Made by a program: the position numbers and the translations under genes | Notes under the pieces: model-generated | The model's input: only the letters and a program-made list of their open reading frames with translations | Databases searched by the model: none | What the model was told of the DNA's origin: nothing | Assembly (NCBI GenBank): GCA_024449915.1 | Contig: JAMZAV010000007.1 | Span: forward strand, 1-64,000 | Reading direction: 5' to 3' | Length of the DNA stretch: 64,000 nt | From: Sweltsa coloradensis | Lineage: Eukaryota > Arthropoda > Insecta > Plecoptera > Chloroperlidae | In this document: positions 57,562 to 64,000 of the stretch, in pieces | How the letters are laid out: the number at the start of each line of letters is the position of its first letter | Position numbering within the stretch: position 1 is the first letter of the stretch

Positions 57562-57785
57562 CCCCCACTGAAAATCAGTTCTGTGACTGAGTGGGTAGAC
57601 TCTTATGGCGTTTTCCATTAGCCGCACTCAGGTCGCACTAGTGCGCACTGGATTGCCACTTGTCTTTTCATTTGTTCAGTTTTGTAATGTTATTCAAGTG
57701 GAGGTTGACAACAATGACATCTCTGCATTTGCCGAGTGCATGCCAATGGAAAACGCCATTAATACAAATTTATTTATTTATTTAC
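57562..57785 (+). repeat. 3' end of a dispersed retroelement, split by a MITE
   Basis: CACTGAAAATCAGTTCTGTG followed by ACTGAGTGGGTAGACTCT and, after the MITE, ATACAAATTTATTTATTT. Other copies lie at 31,525-31,575 (reverse) and 63,724-63,800 (reverse). The ATTT repeat looks like a retroelement tail. Confidence 0.65.
57606..57757. mobile_element. PIF/Harbinger-like MITE with TTA target duplication
   Basis: A 152-bp element with inverted ends TGGCGTTTTCCATT and AATGGAAAACGCCA, flanked by TTA at 57,603-57,605 and 57,758-57,760. It interrupts the retroelement tail. The uninterrupted tail at 63.75 kb (reverse) serves as an empty site. It encodes no protein. Confidence 0.85.
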
Positions 57786-57851
57786 ACTCGGGAACATTCG
57801 CAGCGCTGCAGCGGGCATCAGAAGTTAGTTTGCAATGCTGACTTTTGACTT

Positions 57852-58456
57852 AAGGCTATTGTACTACCTCTGGCCGATAATTTGAAAGTCGAAGAAACAT
57901 GTCTGAAAAGTTTGCTGAATGAAAGAAGGCCTTTAAAATACAGAAAATTTTTTGGAAATTATATTTAGATTTTTTGACAAAAGTGTAGCATACAAGACTC
58001 GTTCAAAATTAAATTTTGAGAATCGGTTTTCTGGACATAGTTTCTACACACCTTTAGCTATAACTTGACTATAGCTAAAATAGTTTTCTGAAAATAACAG
58101 TTGGTGGACGAATTTTTTTGTCAAACGGTACAAATACGAGTTTTGTACCGTTTGACAAAAAAATTCGTACACTGTTATTTTCAGAAAACTATTTAAGCTA
58201 TAGTCAAGTTATAGCTAAAGGTGTGTAGAAACTTTGGCCAGAAAACCGATTCTCAAAATTTAATTTTGAACGAGTCTTGTATGCTACACTTTTGTCAAAA
58301 AATCTAAATATAATTTCCAAAAGTGAGGTTATGTCCCGCCCAAAAAAATTCACAATTTTTTTTCTGTTATTTTAAAGGCCTTCTTTCATTCAGCAAACTT
58401 TTCAGACATGTTTCTTCGACTTTCAAATTATCGGCCAGAGGTAGTACAATAGCCTT
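57852..58456. repeat. 605-bp palindrome, one arm with an extra 45 bp
   Basis: The arms meet near 58,138 (GTACAAATACGAGTTTTGTAC). The outer ends are AAGGCTATTGTACTACCTCT and its complement. The arms are nearly identical, apart from about 45 bases in the right arm (near 58,322-58,366, including GAGGTTATGTCCCGCCC) that the left arm lacks. It could fold into a very long hairpin. Confidence 0.9.
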
Positions 58457-58661
58457 GGAGCTTAAAAAGTAGTGCAATTATCACGCTAACGCTACAAAAA
58501 TTGTAGCATGCTACAGCTCCAATATGCTCTGTACGTGGGCAGAATAATTAAGTAGCGTGCTACCGGTTCCGCCACAGGTAAAAGGTAGAATGCTTATCCC
58601 CAAGACATAAAAACAGTTAAAAAATTTGTGCATGTGATTGTGGTTTGCAACCCAGCATTAA

Positions 58662-59648
58662 AGGGGCTAAAAACCCAAAAAATTATTTTTTACCACGTGA
58701 TCTACAGCACAATACTACACTAAAATGACCGTTTAAAAAAATTATATCTTGTAACTGTGATTTAACACGAATTTTTTAATTTTTTTGATCCAGAAATTTG
58801 TAAAAATTGGTGTTTTGGGAAATGTCTTATATCGGCTTTAACCTGCTTCTTTTTTGGTCCACATAGATACTAGAGCATAGTACCAATCTAAAATGTTCCT
58901 TTATAACATCATGTCTTGAAACACTGCCCAAATATACCCTCAAACACACAAAAATATGCATTCCAAAATCACACCCCATCTTGGTAATCAGCATATTTTG
59001 ACCGAACTACTTGCCCAAATTACAAAACAAAACATAGAGAATTTACAGAAAAGGCTGTAGAGTACGTCAATAATGGCAAATATTTTTTTGGATCAAAATC
59101 CTCAAGGTCACTGGGCATAAAGATCGTCCCCATGTTATTTCTTATGGGAGATTTTTGCCGATGGGACCTAGCTCGAAAAATGTCATGTTTGACAATTTTT
59201 TGGGAGGTCATGGTGGCCCCAATAATTTTTCTGTTGGTTGCTAAATTCATTACTAGTTAGCCCGAATGAAATATATTTTTTGAGTTTATATTATTGTTTA
59301 TTCTTGTTTAAATTTACAACAAGAAACGGCGTCGACGCTAGCAAATATCTTGCTAAAACACTCAAAATCTGTGGAAATCTCGTGCCGCGAAGAGCCTTGA
59401 TGAAGCACGTGAAACTAACTAATTTAGCACATGCAGTTGGTTCTCCCATAAGTGTTCCCTGCACAGGGAAGGGAAATGTCTCACTGAGCAGTCATTGAGG
59501 GCGGGCGGCAGGTCGTTCCATTGGTTAACAACCCGGAAAGAAAAAGCACGTCGGCCGAGCACTCCTTTGGCGGCGGGGGTGCCTACTATCGTCGCCTCTC
59601 AACACGCGGCCCTGTTTTTTTGTTTTAGTTTAGCGGTTAAATACCCCT
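58662..59648. mobile_element. TTAA-flanked MITE (piggyBac-like), copy 2, carrying a LINE insertion
   Basis: It has the same ends and interior as copy 1 (37,594-38,236) and is flanked by TTAA at 58,658-58,661 and 59,649-59,652. It is longer only because a LINE fragment occupies 59,289-59,626 near its right end. The high similarity between the two copies suggests fairly recent activity. Confidence 0.85.
59289..59626 (-). mobile_element. 5'-truncated LINE 3' end with AGTTTA duplication
   Basis: AGTTTA flanks the insertion (59,283-59,288 and 59,627-59,632); copy 1 of the host MITE has a single AGTTTA at the same place. On the minus strand the frame SFRVVNQWNDLPPALND is the usual LINE C-terminal motif, followed by a short tail rich in AATAAACAATAATA. 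Only about 340 bp of the LINE were copied. Confidence 0.8.
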
Positions 59649-59957
59649 TTAAGCATTTCAAATTTTCAATTAATGTGGGACATAGATTCGAATAAATACA
59701 GTAATCATAGCTATTTATCATCAATTATTCAATATTCTATTTGAACCTTAAAATCATTATCTGCACACCCCTTATTTTATGGCTTCAATAAATAAAAAAC
59801 ACAAACCTAATTCCCAATGCAAACTTCATGAGGCCAATAATAATTTCAAGCTATTAAAAAAAAAAAACATGTAGCTTAGGCCTACTAGAAGGATTTTTGG
59901 TGTTGTAGAAGAAATAAAATACAGAAAACCAATTAAAAAAATACTTTCATTTCTCAC

Positions 59958-61969
59958 CTTATTGCTTGTGGGCTCAACAAATGTCGTTCGAATACCATCG
60001 TTTCCTTTAGGCACTACTAGTCCTTCTCTTGGTGGACTGTTCCGAAGCAGAGATCTGCGTTTGAATGGGTCTTCTTGCAAACAGTCTACAACCACACTTT
60101 TAGTATCTTTTAGTACAGCCGTGGAGTTATTGGGCATAGGAGAAAGATCAGCTGGCTTGACACTACCTACACTGCTGTTCCGATTTTTGTTTTGGCTTTC
60201 TGCAAGCCACTTTACATCCAAAGGCACCGAACTAACATTTTCACTAAGTTTTTGTGCAGACCCTGTGTCCATCATGGCAGAGGATTTGGCAAGTGAAAAC
60301 ACGGTTGAAGATCCTTTGGCAAAATTAGTTTCTTCTATTTCGTGAGAAGCATTGAGAAAATCGTTTGAAACATTAGCAGCCTCAGCGGCAACTTCACCAA
60401 AATCTAACAAGCTTGTTTGTTGAATCGAAAGTTTTTCATCACCTACAATTTTGGTTGAATTGAGCTTTTCACAGACTCTTCCAGGCAATGCAGATGATGT
60501 GGAATGGATACTAGCAGTATGTCCAAGAGGAGTCTTAACACTTGGCTTCTTAATCAAATCAGCATTGACCATTAACTGCTCTACTGTCGACTCTTTCTGC
60601 AGCAAGCTAGGTGAAACGGTGTTTGAATCTTTAATGTCGAGCTGTACACTTTTTAATTCCTCTGGTACCTGAACAACTTTAAAACTGTGTTCACTGTTCG
60701 ATGAAATAGGTAGTTTGTTATCAATTAGTGATTTATGTTCTTCAACTGGTTGTTTGTTGGCGTTAACGGTAAATTCATTTACGGTCTCAACTGTAGATTC
60801 CCTTACCGCTTTGACAGTTGGTTCTAGAGTTAGTTCGTTTACCACTTTAACAATGGATTTGTTTACGGCTTCAAAACCTTGACCAACTGTTTTGAAAGTA
60901 AGGTGGACTTCTTCATAGCAAGAGTTTTGACTGTTTCAAATGTCACGTCAAGCTTATTAACAGTTTGCTCAACAGTTTCAAGAGGTTCTTTGATTGCTTC
61001 TGGACCTGGATCGGCTGATTCGAAAGCAAGGTTGACTCCTTCAGTAGCAAGATCGTTTTGACTCTTCAAGTGTCACGTCAAGTGTATTCACTACTGTAGA
61101 ATTTGGGTTAATCTCTTCATTAGGAAGTTGAAAGATTACTTCATTAGTTTTGAGATCGGCTTTAAATGGAGAATTCTCAAGTTCCTCTGGCTTAGAATGT
61201 ATGATAGGGTATTGAGTATCTTCTTGGAATGTATTCAAATTCTGTACATTCAAAGAAGTGTCAACAGAAATGTTAACATTTTCAACTAATGGACCATCTA
61301 ACAAGATATTTCCAAACTCAGATCTGTCAACAGTTTTATCAATTATTAGAACAGACAATTCATGCTCATCTGTTTCTATCAAATGAATAGTATCTACTTC
61401 ACCAAATATGATAGTGTCGTTTTGCACTTTCTCACGTTCAAAACCACTTCCGTCTCCACTTAATGTAGTATGATTGTGTGCATATATTTCAGAATCATTT
61501 AAAGGCAGTTGGTTTGGTGTACCAAAGATGTTTTCATGCACAGAAACATTTGCAGACTCGACCGAAGTATCCAAATCCAAATTTGCAATACCTGCACATA
61601 GTGAAGTGATATCCAATGGTGGTAGTGTATCAGATATACCAGCTCGGTCCCCAAAGCTCACACAATTGGAAAAAGATAGATCAGAATCATTAAGACCATC
61701 AGATGGCATCAAAATACTTTCCTCATCGGATTTCTCTTCGATCTTTGTGAAAGATGATGATTTTGAACACTCATCTGGTTTTAAAATGTCGGAATTATCA
61801 GCACTTTTTAGCAAAATGTACGAGTCTGCAGTGTTTATGCTTCGATCTACGACGTTCTCTGCACAATCGAATATTTCATCCGAAATTAGACCATCATTTA
61901 TAGATGAGTTATCCTGTGCATCAGTTTCAAGAGCGCTTTCGTATTCGGTTGTGTGGCTTGTATCAGTAT
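59958..61969 (-). CDS. TACC: TACC gene, large acidic exon with two compensating frameshifts
   Basis: A 2,012-base exon encoding about 671 residues of the long disordered, acidic N-terminal half (rich in Asp, Glu, Ser, Thr, Val). The acceptor is GCTTTTCAG and the donor GTGAGA; it ends in phase 0 at EPTSNK. The first frame is open from 61,969 to about 61,055. A stretch of about 140 bases is open only in another frame, and from about 60,917 the first frame resumes to the end. The shifted stretch lies in a tandem repeat with a 129/130-bp period (units starting LDVTLEES and LDVTFETV). Comparing units suggests one extra base near 61,053 and one missing base near 60,917. Total length keeps the reading phase. 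A basic, proline-rich patch (FKRRSLLRNSPPRE) precedes the donor. The reading outside the repeat is firm. Confidence 0.85.
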
Positions 61970-62095
61970 CTGAAAAGCATAAATACTCATTAAGAATGAG
62001 TTACGTATTCACGGGTAGAAGTGGGCCTAAAAGAACATATCGGCAAATACATATCTTGTTGAGTAGACTATTGTACGTATTCATATTAGGCCTAC

Positions 62096-62223
62096 TGTTG
62101 GTCGGGTGAAAGGAAACAATATCTGGCTTTTGTAATTTAATCACCATTTCCGAGTTGTCATTTTGTATCAACCGGGAAGGTTTAGTATTCACCGTAAATA
62201 TTTTTGGGGAACTATTCACACAG
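62096..62223 (-). CDS. TACC: TACC gene, probable upstream exon (partial gene)
   Basis: An open stretch of about 42 codons reads VNSSPKIFTVNTKPSRLIQN and ends VSFHPTN. The donor ACA|GTAGGC leaves one base, exactly the phase needed by the next exon (which starts with AT). An acceptor-like AG lies at 62,224-62,225, but the pyrimidine tract is poor, so the 5' boundary is uncertain. It looks like an internal exon of the disordered N-terminus. The start codon and promoter of the gene are probably beyond 64 kb. Confidence 0.55.
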
Positions 62224-62730
62224 CTATTTGGTGTAATTTAAGAGTCAACAACACCTATTTGAAACGTTTTTGGGAACTTTTCCTGCTTCCAGTTGTCATC
62301 TGATAGATATGCAATTTTGCGTCATTGTCAAGCAAGGAGATGGTCACTCTTCTATAGTGAAAGATTACTAAACATTATTGCGCAATACGCACAAATAAAT
62401 TCCGAAAATTACCAATTTTGATGATTTTTACAAAAATCAAAAATCCTAAAAATCCATTTTTATTTATTTCGACTTTTTTGTGATAGTTAAAATAAATGTG
62501 CTACTATCGAAGACTGTATATATATACACATGACCATAACATAGTGTGCAAAGTGTGGTAACAATCTGACAAAAACTGGCTTCAGGAAAAGTTCCAGAAA
62601 AAAATCACTGGTATTGCAGACTCATAATTTTATTCTTTGAAGATGAATGAGAATATTAGGTTTTTAAGCATAAGCCCGCTTTAAGCTTTACCCCAGTCGG
62701 GGCAAACTTTTTCGACAACTGCTATGAATC

Positions 62731-62786
<56 letters not shown>
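62731..62786. repeat. (AAT)n microsatellite
   Basis: About 18 AAT units separate the partial and the full tRNA-derived units. Similar AAT runs border copy 1 at 15,823-15,850 and 16,130-16,166. Confidence 0.9.
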
Positions 62787-62789
<3 letters not shown>

Positions 62790-62860
62790 ATATAAGATTT
62801 TTAAGCATAAGCCCGCTTTAAGGACATAGTTATTGATTCATAGCAGTTGTCGAAAAAGTT

Positions 62861-62933
62861 TGCCCCGACTGGGGTTCGAACCCAGAACCTCCGGCTTAAC
62901 GTGCCATAGCTCTACCAATTGAGCTACCGGGAC
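62861..62933 (-). tRNA. tRNA-like sequence, minus arm, copy 2
   Basis: All 73 bases equal those of the plus arm. It folds: acceptor GTCCCGG with TCGGGGC (one G-T and one T-G pair), D stem GCTC/GAGC, T stem CTGGG/CCCAG with loop TTCGAAC, and 3' A. The anticodon stem is weak (ATGGC/GCCGG, one mismatch). The loop ACGTTAA gives GTT in the anticodon place but has C at position 33. TTTTT follows eight bases after the 3' end. It could be transcribed by polymerase III; I doubt that it decodes. Confidence 0.55.
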
Positions 62934-63082
62934 CACAGAACAAACCTTTACTTAACTGCTATTTGTTGTGATTGTTGAACTCCATGACATAAATCCAACA
63001 GAAGACTGCAATTTAGCTGTCAAATCTGAAAGAATTCTCAACAATCACAACAAATAGCAGTTAAGTAAAGGTTTGTTCTGTG

Positions 63083-63155
63083 GTCCCGGTAGCTCAATTG
63101 GTAGAGCTATGGCACGTTAAGCCGGAGGTTCTGGGTTCGAACCCCAGTCGGGGCA
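63083..63155 (+). tRNA. tRNA-like sequence, plus arm, copy 2
   Basis: The exact mirror of the sequence at 62,861-62,933, with the same fold, A-box region (TAGCTCAATTGGTAGAGC), B box (GGTTCGAACCC) and T run downstream. The identity of the two arms implies either recent duplication or gene conversion between them. Confidence 0.55.
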
Positions 63156-63723
63156 AACTTTTTCGACAACTGCTATGAATCAATAATAATAATAATATAA
63201 TATCAATTGTTAAGAGGTGTGCTAAAATGGTTTTAATTTTTCCAGAATTTTGTTTTTAAAATTGCAAAAAGTGGTGTTGTAAGTTTTTATTTTATTTTTG
63301 CCTTCCTTGCAAAATGCAAAACTGTGAATATTACTTAAAATGCATAGGAAATTCCAAAAAGCGCATAAATCACACCTGTTTTCAATTCACGGGTTTCAGC
63401 AGTTTGCTGACAAAAATTTAACATCACAGCACAATTTGATCAGGAGGAAGTAATTCACAATTATTTATAATTTATATATGTACAGTATTGTATTGTTTTC
63501 ATTTAGCTAGTATTTATCAGCAAGTTTACGGTAAAAAGTAATAATAGCAAGTAATTTTGTTAATGTGAAAGGAAATAGCAAAATATGGTTTTATTTAGCA
63601 AATAAGGGAAGTTTTGGTGTTATTATTACCATTTAGCGGGTTAATTTCGGTTTTATTAAATAAAACGAAAAATACACAGCTCTTTTAAGCCTTGCTACAA
63701 CTCCTAGCCTCTTTGCTATTATA

Positions 63724-64000
63724 TTAAATAAATAAATAAATAAATAAATAAATTGTATTTAGAGTCCACCCACTCAGTTATATAACTGATTTTCAATACA
63801 TACATACATACATACACATACATACATACATGGGCGGATTGGGCCGCCGGGCAACCTACATACATGGGCGGATTGGGCCGCCGGGCAACCGGGCGAATGC
63901 CCGGTTGGCCGGTCTGTTGGTAGGGCCGGTCGGCCGGTCTGAGTATAAAGGCGGCGTCATATCGGTAATTTTGAAAGGTTGACCTAAATGTTGAATATAG
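63724..64000 (-). repeat. Retroelement tail, TACA microsatellite and partial transposon end
   Basis: 63,724-63,800 is a reverse copy of the retroelement tail seen at 57.56 kb, including the (AAAT)n run. A (TACA)n run follows at about 63,797-63,832. Then CATGGGCGGATTGGGCCGCC and GGGCAACC occur twice in tandem (from about 63,830 and 63,863). GC-rich sequence, possibly a DNA-transposon end, runs off the window. Confidence 0.6.

Larger units (their letters stand above)
62830..63186. mobile_element. Inverted tRNA-like pair (palindromic element), copy 2
   Basis: Arms 62,830-62,978 and 63,038-63,186 (149 bp each) are inverted copies around a 59-base spacer. Each arm contains an identical 73-base tRNA-like sequence. 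The outer edges read TTATTGATTCATAGCAG and its complement, then AAT repeats. A further partial copy (62,655-62,730) with AAGCATAAGCCCGCTTTAAG, and the 3' end of the tRNA arm, lies to the left beyond an (AAT)n run. Confidence 0.9.

Noticed and set aside
60863..61069. Separate small gene overlapping the TACC exon
   Set aside because: The frame aligns with the neighbouring tandem repeat unit of the TACC exon, so a frameshift explains it better than a second gene.
62861..63155. A functional pair of divergent tRNA-Asn genes
   Set aside because: The anticodon place reads GTT, but C at position 33, a mismatched anticodon stem and association with a repeated palindromic unit argue against decoding function.
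1..64000. CRISPR arrays, operons, bacterial promoters
   Set aside because: The window is animal nuclear DNA. Direct repeats seen here are microsatellites or transposon units without the regular spacer structure of CRISPR.

Overview
This is nuclear DNA of an animal, most likely an invertebrate deuterostome. The grounds are a spliced, intron-rich TACC gene, a TMEM179-like exon, and transposon types common in such genomes: CR1-like LINEs, Penelope-like elements (PLEs), hAT MITEs and Helentron-like elements. Short clusters of the palindrome TAGGCCTA are frequent. I lean towards an echinoderm or hemichordate, but that rests on general impression only.

Host genes. Both recognisable host genes are on the minus strand. 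A TACC (transforming acidic coiled-coil) gene runs from about 62.2 kb down to its stop codon at 20,355. Nine exons can be placed with consistent splice phases, giving about 1,110 codons; the 5' end lies beyond the right edge. One exon of a TMEM179-like four-helix membrane protein sits at 12,216-12,607, with its start codon and a good donor site but no later exon that I could recognise.

Layout. 0-5.5 kb: a decayed, homopolymer-rich LINE interrupted by a hAT MITE and a 2.1 kb palindrome. 5.5-8.6 kb: a second LINE with a poly(A) tail. 8.6-14.2 kb: small palindromes, a foldback element and the TMEM179-like exon. 14.2-18.4 kb: a third LINE, an inverted tRNA-like pair and three Helentron-like copies. 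18.4-62.2 kb: the TACC gene, whose introns are packed with transposons. These include a 6.0 kb nested hAT/PLE composite (21.0-27.1 kb), PLE fragments, hAT, piggyBac-like and Harbinger-like MITEs, a fourth LINE split by a 2.6 kb foldback element, and several long palindromes. 62.2-64 kb: a second inverted tRNA-like pair and simple repeats.

Most non-coding DNA here is therefore mobile-element debris. Several insertions can be dated relative to each other because target-site duplications (TSDs) are intact or an empty copy of the host repeat exists in the same window. All calls come from reading the sequence; no database search was possible.
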